Source: an uncultured Ruminococcus sp. (GTDB lineage: Bacteria; Bacillota; Clostridia; Oscillospirales; CAG-272). Taken from it: a DNA stretch of 12,152 nucleotides. Location of the stretch: contig CACYWX010000053.1 of assembly GCA_902778205.1 (NCBI GenBank), positions 1-12,152 of the forward strand, in the 5' to 3' direction. The translations under genes were made by a program, and so were the position numbers. This document shows, one piece after another, positions 1-6,571 of the stretch (positions within the stretch are counted from its first letter, which is position 1; each line of letters starts with the position of its first letter). Under the pieces are notes generated by a model. The model saw only the letters and a program-made list of their open reading frames with translations, was not told the DNA's origin and did not search any database.

Positions 1-558
1 CGAGCGGCCGTAGTTCCACTCATAAGTCCTGTATTTGGTGTCTGCGAGCTCCTCTATGGCCGCAAGAGCCTCGGAATCGAGAGTAACGGGCTCTCTGTCC
101 GCCCCGGGCAGAGCCCGCCTTAGATATGCCCAGAAAGAACTTATGTCAACCGGAAGCTCCTCTCGCTCCCTTTCCTCCGCCTTCATCCCGGCCGCCTCTG
201 TGACGTCAGCGGTCCCAGCCCCCTTCTTGCCGTGGGCGGCCTCCTCAAGGAGAAAGTCTCGGATGTTTCCGATGCGGGCGCTCACCGATTTGATCCCCTT
301 GCCTCTGAATTTCTCCTGGTCGACCTTGAGAGCCCCGGCGACCATCTCCTTATTGGCTTCAAAGAGCAGGGTGCCGTGATGCAGGATGCGGTCATGGGCG
401 ACCCTCTGGGCCGTGCCGGAGACCTTGCGGCCCGAAACCAGGATGTCGTTTCGGCCGGAGGCCTCCGCGTCCAGTCCCAGTCCCCGCAGGGCCTCCAGTC
501 TCGTTTCCGCGGTCACGTCCGTCCGGGAAATCGTCCGCAAAAGCTCGTTTGTGTCCAT
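1..558 (-). pseudogene. lplA: Lipoate-protein ligase A fragment lacking its N-terminal half; runs off the left edge
   Basis: LplA activates lipoate with ATP and attaches it to lysines of lipoyl domains of 2-oxoacid dehydrogenases and GcvH. The 186 visible residues match the middle of the family: SGRNDILVSGRKVSG at about 34-48 (Lys45 aligns with the catalytic lysine of E. coli LplA), HDRILHHGTLLF at 55-66, then KGIKSVSARIGNI at 87-99 and a WNYGRS motif at 181-186 where the window ends. What should precede it, about 90-100 residues including the RRxSGGGAVxHDxGN lipoate-binding loop, is absent: the methyltransferase gene ends at 599. Reading the same frame upstream gives IGFHFHQKGID before Met1, which may be the last remnant of the lost part. 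ATG 558 has a possible SD (AGAAAGG) but could only make an incomplete enzyme. GC counted by hand over 1-600 is about 60%, with a 42% dip at 541-600, against about 70% at 601-720. It could be a true truncation or an assembly junction. The family call is firm; the pseudogene status is inferred. Confidence 0.8.
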
Positions 559-598
559 ATCTATGCCTTTCTGATGAAAATGGAATCCAATCGCTGAG

Positions 599-1780
599 TC
601 ACTCGGTCCGGAGCCGCCAGTGGTCCGGAACGCTGTCTCCCCAGAGGAACGCCGCCGTCTCCCGGAACCGCCGCCTCTTCTCCTCCGCCTCCGGTGAGGA
701 GGGATCGAAGTCGGAGCGCCGCCAGCCCCGCAGCATGACGTTCTTGGGGGTGTCCTCCGGGTCGATGAGCTCGGTGGCGTCGCATCGGTAGCCCTCGGCC
801 TCCAGCTTCAGAAGCCGCAGGGCGTCCGTGGCGGCCGAGGCCAGCTTCTGCCGCAGGATGGGGACCTCCCCGATGAAGTCCAGGGTCGGGCAGTCCATGC
901 CCCGGTTCAGCTCCCGCTGACAGCAGGGAGTGGACAGGATCATCCGGGCCCCGTGCTCCGCCGCGAAGTCCAGCACCAGATCCGTGGCGGTGTCGCAGGC
1001 GTGGAGGGAGATCACCAGATCCGGCGCGCGGAGCGGCTCGAAATCCCCGATGTTCATGGCGAGAAACTCCATGCCCCCGAAGCCTGCTTCCTCCGCCACG
1101 CCACGGCAGTAGTCCATGACGCTGTCCTTCAGGTCCACGCAGGTCATCCGCACGGTCCGCCCGCAGACGGCGGTCAGCACATGGTAGGCGGCGAAGGACA
1201 GGTAGCTCTTGCCGCAGCACAGGTCGCAGACGTACAGCTCCCCGTCCCCGGAGAGGCGTTTTTCCGCGTCGGCGATGTACTCGGCGAACCGGGCGATCTG
1301 CCGGAACTTGGACTGCATCCGGTCGTGGATCCGTCCGCTTTTATCCGCGATGCCCAGAGGGATCAGGAAGAGCTCCGTACCGTCCAGCAGGCGATGCTTT
1401 TCCCGGTTGTTGCCTCTCACGGGAGCCGCGTCCCCTTCCCCGGGCTTTCCCTTTTTCAGGAGGGTGACGGTGCCCTTTTTCGAGATCATCAGGGAGGCCG
1501 AGCCCCCCGCGTCCGTCAGATCCGCCTTCCGGTAGGTTCCGGTCAGCTCCGCCACGGCCAGAAGGATCCCCTCGGGCTCCACGTTCCGCTGGGTCACTCT
1601 CCCCTCGGTGAGGAAGGTCTCGAGCTGCAGGATCCGCTTCCCGCCGATGTCTCTGAGCTCTCCCCGGACCTTGATCCCGTCGCCGGAGGAGGGGCTGTGA
1701 AAGGTCACGTTCCCGAGGGTGCCCGCCTCGGCCGAGCGGCGCAGGATCCCCGCGAAAGAGGCGATTTTTTCGTCGGTCAT
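599..1780 (-). CDS. Class I SAM-dependent methyltransferase (Methyltransf_32 type)
   Basis: A 393-residue predicted SAM-dependent methyltransferase of unknown substrate. The Rossmann SAM site shows at 186-196 (DLCCGKSYLSF), followed by an acidic strand end at 215-217 (VDL). The family signatures SLHACDTATD (258-267) and STPCCQREL (283-291) resemble the Methyltransf_32/METTL25-like group. The paired cysteines 286-287 and Cys262 are conserved-looking and may bind a ligand or metal, which is an inference. Residues 1-140 form a separate N-terminal region typical of the long Firmicutes members of this group. ATG 1780 overlaps the plsY stop as ATGA, and the DNA before it is a purine tract coding for lysines rather than a clear SD, so translation is probably coupled to plsY. 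It is the last intact gene of the DUF512-der-plsY unit. Methyltransferase fold is sure; target (RNA or protein) cannot be told from sequence. Confidence 0.88.
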   Translation of the reverse strand: MTDEKIASFAGILRRSAEAGTLGNVTFHSPSSGDGIKVRGELRDIGGKRILQLETFLTEGRVTQRNVEPEGILLAVAELTGTYRKADLTDAGGSASLMISKKGTVTLLKKGKPGEGDAAPVRGNNREKHRLLDGTELFLIPLGIADKSGRIHDRMQSKFRQIARFAEYIADAEKRLSGDGELYVCDLCCGKSYLSFAAYHVLTAVCGRTVRMTCVDLKDSVMDYCRGVAEEAGFGGMEFLAMNIGDFEPLRAPDLVISLHACDTATDLVLDFAAEHGARMILSTPCCQRELNRGMDCPTLDFIGEVPILRQKLASAATDALRLLKLEAEGYRCDATELIDPEDTPKNVMLRGWRRSDFDPSSPEAEEKRRRFRETAAFLWGDSVPDHWRLRTE

Positions 1781-2604
1781 TTCTTTTTCTTCTTCGTATT
1801 CTTTCCGTTTCCGCCGGGCAGCGCGCCGTAGTTGACCCGGGCGGGCTTTTCACTGACCGCAGGCGTCTCCTCCGCGCTGTTGTCAGCGGCCTCCTCGTCC
1901 ACGGTCTTTTTGCTCTTGCGGAACTCGAACTTGCTTTCGGTCCCGCTGAAGATCCGCTTCAGGTTGCCCCAGTGCTTGACGACCACGATGAAGGCGATGA
2001 GAATGGCGATCATCTGGCAGATCCACATGCCGGTGAAGGGCCTGCCCTGATTGAGCCGGTTGAACAGCAGGGGGAACAGCATGGAGCAGAGGACGGAGCC
2101 GAAGGAGATATACTTGGTCATGCCCACCATCAGGAGAAAAACAGCCAGCAGGATCAGGAAGATCCGCCAGTCCAGCATGAACAGCATGGCGGTGAGGCAG
2201 AGGATCCCCTTCCCTCCCCGGAACTGGTAGAACACCGGGAAGATATGGCCGAGGAAGCAGGCGAATCCCGCGATGAAGGCGGTCAGGTAGCCGAGGCAGC
2301 ACCAGCCGATCATGATGGCCAGCACGGTCTTGAGAAAATCTCCCACGAAGGTGATGACCGCGGCGCGCTTTCCGTAGATGCGCATGATGTTGGTAAAGCC
2401 CGCGTTGCCGCTGCCGTGGTTCCGGACGTCGTCGTGATAGAACCGCGCGGACACAATGATGGCGGTGTTGACGGACCCCAGCAGATAGGGGATCAGCACG
2501 TAGATCACCATCAGGGCCAGCTCGGCCGGAAGCGCCCGGTTTTCCCACAGGGATCCGATCAGGCCCATATACCCGGTCTGGTACCGCAGAAAGAAATACA
2601 GCAT
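1777..2604 (-). CDS. plsY: Glycerol-3-phosphate acyltransferase PlsY
   Basis: Integral membrane enzyme that transfers the acyl group from acyl-phosphate to glycerol-3-phosphate, making lysophosphatidic acid for phospholipid synthesis. The three family motifs are visible: PYLLGSVNTA at 39-48, RNHGSGNAGFTN at 61-72 and GHIFPVFYQFRGGKG at 119-133, with HWGNLKRIFSGTE at 211-223 closing the family domain. Hydrophobic segments lie at about 28-50, 80-105, 107-125, 135-162 and 192-210. ATG 2604 is chosen over an upstream ATG at 2703 because it overlaps the der stop (TAATG), follows AAGAGG, and because the 33 extra residues would lie inside der coding sequence and look nothing like PlsY. At 275 aa it is longer than typical PlsY (about 200): residues 224-275 are a charged Glu/Ala/Lys tail ending in five lysines. 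N-terminal residues 1-27 are also extra. Family call is firm; any role of the tail is unknown. Confidence 0.95.
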   Translation of the reverse strand: MLYFFLRYQTGYMGLIGSLWENRALPAELALMVIYVLIPYLLGSVNTAIIVSARFYHDDVRNHGSGNAGFTNIMRIYGKRAAVITFVGDFLKTVLAIMIGWCCLGYLTAFIAGFACFLGHIFPVFYQFRGGKGILCLTAMLFMLDWRIFLILLAVFLLMVGMTKYISFGSVLCSMLFPLLFNRLNQGRPFTGMWICQMIAILIAFIVVVKHWGNLKRIFSGTESKFEFRKSKKTVDEEAADNSAEETPAVSEKPARVNYGALPGGNGKNTKKKKK

Positions 2605-3956
2605 TACCTCTTGCCCCCGAAATCCTGATCCTCGTTTTCGCCCTTCTGCCGGATGATGAGCCGGATGGGCGTGCCGCGGAACCCGAAGGTCTGTCTCAGG
2701 CAATTTTCCAGATACCGCTGATAGGAGAAGTGGAACAGCTCCGCCATGTTGCAGAAGACCACGAAGGTCGGGGGAGCCGCCTCGGTCTGGGTCATATAGT
2801 AGATCTTCAGGCGCCTGCCCTTGTCGGACGGAGGCTGGACCCGGGCTACGGCGTCCGCCAGCACGTCGTTCAGCATGCCGGTGGTGACCCGCATCTTGGA
2901 CTGCATGTTCACGTAGTTGATCTGCTCGAACAGCTTCTCCACCCGCTGGCCGGTCTTGGCCGACAGGAACAGGATGGGCGCGTAGGTCATATAGGACAGG
3001 GCATCGTAGATCTTCTTGGTGAACTCCTGCGTCGTATTGTTGTCCTTATCGATGAGGTCCCACTTGTTGACGCAGATGACGGAGGCCTTTCCCGCCTCGT
3101 GGGCGATGCCGGCGATCTTCTCGTCCTGCTCCGTGATGCCCTCGGAGGCGTCGATCATGATGAGGCACACGTCCGCCCGGTCCACGGCCATTTTCGCCCG
3201 AAGCACGCTGATCTTCTCCACCCGGTCGTCCACTCTGGACTGGCGGCGGATCCCGGCGGTGTCGATGAAATTGTATTTGCCGTGGGAATTCTCGAAGTAG
3301 GTGTCGATGGCGTCCCGGGTGGTGCCGGGCATGTCGGACACGATGCACCGCTCGTCTCCCAGGACCCGGTTCACCAGGGAGGATTTCCCGGCGTTGGGCT
3401 TGCCGATGACGGCCACGGAGACGACCTCCCCGTTCTCCTCCTCCTCCTCGTACTCGGGCAGGGCCTCCAGCACCGCGTCCAGCACGTCGCCGCTGCCGCT
3501 GCCGTGAAGGGAGGAGATGGCGATGGGATCCACGGCGAAGCCCAGCTCGTAGAACTCGTAGAACTGGGGGTCCACGTCGCCGATCTTGTCGGACTTGTTC
3601 ACAACGGGCACCACGGGCTTGCCGCTTTTTTTCAGCATCAGGGCGATGTCCATGTCGTCCGCCACCAGTCCCGTGCGGATGTCCACCATGAAGATGATGA
3701 CGTCGGCGGTCTCGATGGCGATCTGGGCTTGCTCCCGCATTTTCTGCAGGATGACGGAGTCGGTCTTCGGCTCGATGCCGCCCGTGTCGATGACCATCAT
3801 GGTCTTTCCGCGCCATTCGCATTCGCCGTAGATCCGGTCGCGGGTGACGCCGGGGGTATCCTCCACGATGGCGCGTCTTTCGCCGATCAGCTTGTTGAAC
3901 AGGGTGCTCTTGCCGACGTTGGGACGTCCGACAATCGCGATTACCGGTTTTGCCAT
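2604..3956 (-). CDS. der: Ribosome biogenesis GTPase Der (EngA)
   Basis: Essential double GTPase acting in late 50S subunit assembly in the cytoplasm. The first G domain has GRPNVGKS at 10-17, DTPGVTRD at 33-40, DTGG at 57-60 and NKSD at 120-123. An acidic linker follows (EYEEEEEN, 168-175). The second G domain has GKPNAGKS at 185-192, DMPGTTRD at 208-215, DTAG at 232-235 and NKWD at 297-300. The KH-like RNA-binding domain spans about 350-440 and includes FGFRGTPIRLIIR. Length of 450 aa matches the family. The start is preceded by AAAGGA about 10 nt upstream, and the gene lies 25 nt after the DUF512 gene, overlapping plsY by one base (TAATG). The order DUF512-der-plsY is a familiar Clostridia arrangement. 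All GTPase motifs look intact. Confidence 0.98.
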   Translation of the reverse strand: MAKPVIAIVGRPNVGKSTLFNKLIGERRAIVEDTPGVTRDRIYGECEWRGKTMMVIDTGGIEPKTDSVILQKMREQAQIAIETADVIIFMVDIRTGLVADDMDIALMLKKSGKPVVPVVNKSDKIGDVDPQFYEFYELGFAVDPIAISSLHGSGSGDVLDAVLEALPEYEEEEENGEVVSVAVIGKPNAGKSSLVNRVLGDERCIVSDMPGTTRDAIDTYFENSHGKYNFIDTAGIRRQSRVDDRVEKISVLRAKMAVDRADVCLIMIDASEGITEQDEKIAGIAHEAGKASVICVNKWDLIDKDNNTTQEFTKKIYDALSYMTYAPILFLSAKTGQRVEKLFEQINYVNMQSKMRVTTGMLNDVLADAVARVQPPSDKGRRLKIYYMTQTEAAPPTFVVFCNMAELFHFSYQRYLENCLRQTFGFRGTPIRLIIRQKGENEDQDFGGKR

Positions 3957-3981
3957 TCTGTATGTTCCTTTCGATGGATCG

Positions 3982-5313
3982 TCAATATTCGATGCCGGTC
4001 AGGGCGTCAAACAGGGCGCCGCCGTCGTTGTCCACAAATTCCACCCGCACGCCCAGCTTCTCCGACAGCTCCTCCGGAGTCGTGTTGTCGAGGAACAGGT
4101 CTCCCTCGGCCCGTAGCGTGGTGCGGGACAGGTACAGACACTCTCCCAGCTCCGCTCCGGACAGCCGGCGGAGGATGTCCCCTCCGGTGAGCAGGCCGGC
4201 GACCGTCACCTGGCCGCCGAAGAACTCGTTTTTCACGGCGTACACGTTGATCCTCAGCCCCGGACACCGCTCCGTCAGCCTCCCGGCCAGCATGGACAGG
4301 GTGGAATACGCCGCCTCCCCCGTGGCCACGGACACCGTGCGGTTCACCTCCGCCAATTCCTCATCCTCCGCCATGGAGAGAGCCATGTCGAATTCGTGGA
4401 TCAGGGAGGAGAGCATGCCGACGCCGTTGTCGATCTGGTTGTAGTCGCCGTAGTAGCCGTCGTCGGGCAGGGGCGTGCCGCTTTTGATATAGAACTCGTC
4501 CGAGGCGAAGAAGATCCGCGCCGGACCTCCGTCCTCGGCCTCGTGGGTCCTGCCGAATTCCTCGTTGAACCGGTCGATCTGCCGGATCACCTCGCCGCAT
4601 TCCTCCGGAGTGAAGGGCTCCAGCGGATACAGTCCGTGCCGGTGCGCCGTCAGCCCCACGGGGACCACGGACACGGAGTCCATGGCGGGCCAGTAGCCGG
4701 ACAGATCCCTCATGGACCGCTCCAGCTCCTCCCCGTCGTTGATGCCCCGGCAAAGGACGATCTGTCCCCTGAGGGTGATGCCCGCCTCCGCCAGCCGGTC
4801 CAGATAGGAGAGCACCTTCCCCGCCCGCCTGTTCTTCATCATCTTCACCCGCAGCTCCGGGTTGGTGGCGTGGACAGAGACGTTGACGGGGGAGATGTGC
4901 ATCTCGATGATGCGGTCGATGTCCTCGTCGCGCAGGTTGGTCAGGGTCACGTAGTTGCCGTGCAGGAAGGACAGGCGGCTGTCGTCGTCCTTGAAGTAGA
5001 TCGTATCCCGCATGCCCGGCGGGTTCTGGTCGATGAAGCAGAAGAGGCATCCGTTCTCGCATCGGTGCTTCTTGTCCATGAGGGGCGTGCCGAACTCCAG
5101 TCCGATGTCGTCGTAGGTCCCCTTATGAATGGTAATTTCCAGAATATCCGGCCCCCGGTGCAGCTTCAGGGTGACCGCGGGATCGGCCAGCCGGAACCGG
5201 TAGTCCAGCACATCGCGGATCGGATGGCCGTTGATCTCCAGAAGCCAGTCCCCCTCGAGGACTCCTGCCTTCGCGGCGCGGGAACGGGGCAGGACCCCGG
5301 TGATTTCAGGCAT
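3982..5313 (-). CDS. PDZ / radical SAM-like DUF512 protein
   Basis: A 443-residue protein of the DUF512 family, whose biochemical function I do not know to be established. Residues 1-50 look like a PDZ domain (AAKAGVLEGDWLLEINGHPI). A CX3CX2C cluster follows at Cys85, Cys89 and Cys92 (CENGCLFCFID), the spacing of radical SAM enzymes that bind a 4Fe-4S cluster and S-adenosylmethionine. The rest includes HISPVNVSVHAT (139-150), LRGQIVLCRGIND (181-193), VPVGLTAHR (218-225) and the C-terminal DUF512 region with FFASDEFY and VKNEFFGGQVTVAGLLTGGD motifs. It is first in a unit with der, plsY and a methyltransferase, directly behind a strong promoter. Start ATG 5313 has a good SD (AAAGGAG, about 9 nt spacing). 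The persistent linkage to der in Clostridia hints at a ribosome-related role, which is only an inference. Confidence 0.93.
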   Translation of the reverse strand: MPEITGVLPRSRAAKAGVLEGDWLLEINGHPIRDVLDYRFRLADPAVTLKLHRGPDILEITIHKGTYDDIGLEFGTPLMDKKHRCENGCLFCFIDQNPPGMRDTIYFKDDDSRLSFLHGNYVTLTNLRDEDIDRIIEMHISPVNVSVHATNPELRVKMMKNRRAGKVLSYLDRLAEAGITLRGQIVLCRGINDGEELERSMRDLSGYWPAMDSVSVVPVGLTAHRHGLYPLEPFTPEECGEVIRQIDRFNEEFGRTHEAEDGGPARIFFASDEFYIKSGTPLPDDGYYGDYNQIDNGVGMLSSLIHEFDMALSMAEDEELAEVNRTVSVATGEAAYSTLSMLAGRLTERCPGLRINVYAVKNEFFGGQVTVAGLLTGGDILRRLSGAELGECLYLSRTTLRAEGDLFLDNTTPEELSEKLGVRVEFVDNDGGALFDALTGIEY

Positions 5314-5338
5314 GGGGACGGACTCCTTTCTTCTTCAC

Positions 5339-5360
5339 ATAATATAACAAGTTATATTAT
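5339..5360. promoter_or_regulatory. Perfect inverted repeat over the -10 box, likely repressor operator
   Basis: A perfect palindrome with 10-bp arms ATAATATAAC and GTTATATTAT separated by 2 bp. It begins inside the -10 hexamer of the DUF512-der promoter and covers the expected transcription start (near 5349), a classic place for a repressor to block RNA polymerase. It is very AT-rich in GC-rich surroundings. The AAC-NN-GTT core recalls MarR-family operators (the AdcR/ZitR site is TTAACNNGTTAA), but this resemblance is weak and no regulator gene is in the window. A role as a 5' UTR hairpin is less likely because the first arm lies mostly at or before the start site. Confidence 0.65.
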
Positions 5361-5384
5361 ACACTTTTTTCGCCCGCAGGTCAA
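5356..5384 (-). promoter_or_regulatory. Sigma-A type promoter of the DUF512-der-plsY unit
   Basis: On the minus strand the -35 box TTGACC (5384-5379) is separated by exactly 17 bp from a consensus -10 box TATAAT (5361-5356). Expected transcription start is near 5349, giving a leader of about 36 nt before ATG 5313 that contains a good SD. It lies between the yraN terminator and the DUF512 gene, in the only sizeable gap upstream of this unit. It is the clearest promoter in the window. Confidence 0.88.
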
Positions 5385-5386
5385 GG

Positions 5387-5410
5387 GATTCCCGAGAAGT
5401 CCCGGGAATC
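5387..5410. repeat. Second inverted repeat just upstream of the -35 box
   Basis: Arms GATTCCCG (5387-5394) and CGGGAATC (5403-5410) are exact reverse complements with an 8-nt spacer. The repeat sits 2 bp upstream of the TTGACC -35 box and downstream of the yraN terminator. No T-run follows it on either strand, so it is not an intrinsic terminator. It may be a protein-binding site for control of the DUF512-der promoter or a chance hairpin in GC-rich DNA. Confidence 0.4.
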
Positions 5411-5443
5411 AATCCCAGGTTCCGTTCATGCAGAGCCGGAGCG

Positions 5444-5476
5444 AAAAGCAAAAACCGGCACGCTTATGCGTGTCGG
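5444..5476 (-). terminator. Rho-independent terminator after yraN
   Basis: On the minus strand a 9-bp stem CCGACACGC / GCGTGCCGG with one A-C mismatch and an ATAA loop is followed by TTTTTGCTTTT. It starts 15 nt after the yraN stop and ends the trmK-to-yraN unit before the DUF512 promoter begins. Confidence 0.85.
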
Positions 5477-5491
5477 CTATAGGGACCCCCG

Positions 5492-5905
5492 TCACCGGCG
5501 GGCGTTCCGGGAGAATTTCGCGGTTTTACGGACGGCTCCCGGCAGGCGGCGGATCAGCAGAAGACGGAAGCCCTCGTCCTCCGGATCGGCGTAGACCTCC
5601 ACCACGTCCAGCCGCGGGATCTTCTCTGTGGGATGCGCGGCAAGCCAGGCCTCGGCCGCCCGGACCATGGCGTTCCGCTTGCGGGAATCCACGGCTTCGG
5701 CGGGCGTTCCCTCCGGCGTCCGGTAGTCGGGATACTGCCGCCGGGTCTTGACCTCCACGAAGCAGACGCAGGGACCGTCCTCCGCCACCAGATCGATCTC
5801 GTCCCGGCCGAAGCGCGCGTTCCGCTCCAGAATGACGCACCCCTGGTCCTCGAGCCACAGAGCCGCCGTCCGCTCTCCGATCCTTCCAAGCTCCGCCCGG
5901 TTCAT
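5492..5905 (-). CDS. yraN: YraN / UPF0102 family nuclease-like protein
   Basis: A 137-residue UPF0102 protein, a small family with a restriction-endonuclease-like fold and no settled function. The active-site-like pattern is visible: Glu10 or Glu11 region (GRIGERTAALWL, 7-18), DEIDLVAED at 35-43 and FVEVKTR at 49-55, giving the D-x(n)-E-x-K arrangement of PD-(D/E)xK nucleases. Length is slightly above the usual 115-130, with a basic C-terminal tail. ATG 5905 overlaps the rnhB stop as ATGA, so the two are translationally coupled. The rnhB-yraN pairing is widespread, and a role in processing nucleic acids alongside RNase HII is a reasonable inference only. Confidence 0.93.
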   Translation of the reverse strand: MNRAELGRIGERTAALWLEDQGCVILERNARFGRDEIDLVAEDGPCVCFVEVKTRRQYPDYRTPEGTPAEAVDSRKRNAMVRAAEAWLAAHPTEKIPRLDVVEVYADPEDEGFRLLLIRRLPGAVRKTAKFSRNARR

Positions 5906-6570
5906 TCCGTCTCCTCCGGGGGATTTGTCCCGCGCTTCTCGGCGAGAGCCTTTTCCAAAGCGTCCCGGTCCCGCTCCAGGAAGGAGAGAAAGCTCCTCCG
6001 GTGCAGGGGACAGGGTCCGTATTCGTACACGGCCAGCTTGTGGGCCTTCGTGGGATAGCCCTTGTGCCCGGCAAAGCCGTAGACGGGATAGAGCCGGTCC
6101 AGCTCCTCCATCTGCCGGTCCCGGGTAACCTTCGCCAGCACGGAGGCCGCGGCGATGGACTGGGAGATCCCGTCCCCCTTCACCACCGTCCGGCAGGGCA
6201 CGCCGAACTCCGTCTCCCGGTTGCCGTCCACCAGCACCAGCCCGGGAATCACGACGCTCTTCACCTGCTCCACCGCCCGGCGCATGGCGTCGAGAGAGGT
6301 GGCCAGGATGTTGGTGCGGTCGATCTGCTCCGCCGTGGATTCCGCGACGCCGTATGCCAGAGCCTCCCGCAGGATCACGTCGTACAGGGCCTCCCGCTTT
6401 TTCTCCGTCAGCTTCTTGGAGTCGTCCAGGCCGGGGATGATCAGCTCCGGAGGCAGCACCACGGCGGCGGCCACCACGGATCCCGCCAGCGGACCCCGTC
6501 CGGCCTCATCGGTGCCGCAGACCACCCCGTATGCCGCGGCGGCCTCCCGGTCGTATCCGTAATCCAGCAT
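5902..6570 (-). CDS. rnhB: Ribonuclease HII
   Basis: RNase HII cuts the RNA strand of RNA-DNA hybrids, notably at single ribonucleotides misincorporated in DNA. In this 222-residue form the catalytic carboxylates are in place: Asp21 and Glu22 in GTDEAGRGPLAG, Asp115 in LVLVDGN, and Asp151 in AKVTRDRQM. KGDGISQSIAAASVLAK (131-147), GFAGHKGYPT (165-174) and the HRRSF C-terminal signature (190-194) fit the family. ATG 6570 is preferred to an in-frame ATG at 6624 because it falls 1 nt after the rbgA stop, behind GAGAGGCGGGG, and because the extra 18 residues are arginine-rich read-through of the rbgA 3' end. It overlaps yraN by 4 nt. Confidence 0.97.
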   Translation of the reverse strand: MLDYGYDREAAAAYGVVCGTDEAGRGPLAGSVVAAAVVLPPELIIPGLDDSKKLTEKKREALYDVILREALAYGVAESTAEQIDRTNILATSLDAMRRAVEQVKSVVIPGLVLVDGNRETEFGVPCRTVVKGDGISQSIAAASVLAKVTRDRQMEELDRLYPVYGFAGHKGYPTKAHKLAVYEYGPCPLHRRSFLSFLERDRDALEKALAEKRGTNPPEETE

Positions 6571-6571
6571 G

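Noticed and set aside
1777..1800. Programmed -1 frameshift joining PlsY to the methyltransferase at the A-rich tract
   Set aside because: A -1 shift at this point would indeed enter the methyltransferase frame, but there is no A-AAA-AAG-type slippery heptamer, and the ATGA overlap already explains coupling.
2605..2703. N-terminal extension of plsY from an ATG at 2703
   Set aside because: It would overlap der by 100 nt and adds residues unlike any PlsY; the TAATG start at 2604 is far more likely.
2730..4190. Long open frame of 486 codons on the plus strand
   Set aside because: It lies wholly antisense to der and the DUF512 gene, is rich in His/Asp/Gly/Val typical of reversed GC-rich coding DNA, and shows no domain I recognise. 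Similar plus-strand frames at 953-1831, 4396-5751, 6569-7519, 7628-8953 and 8957-9667 are rejected for the same reason.
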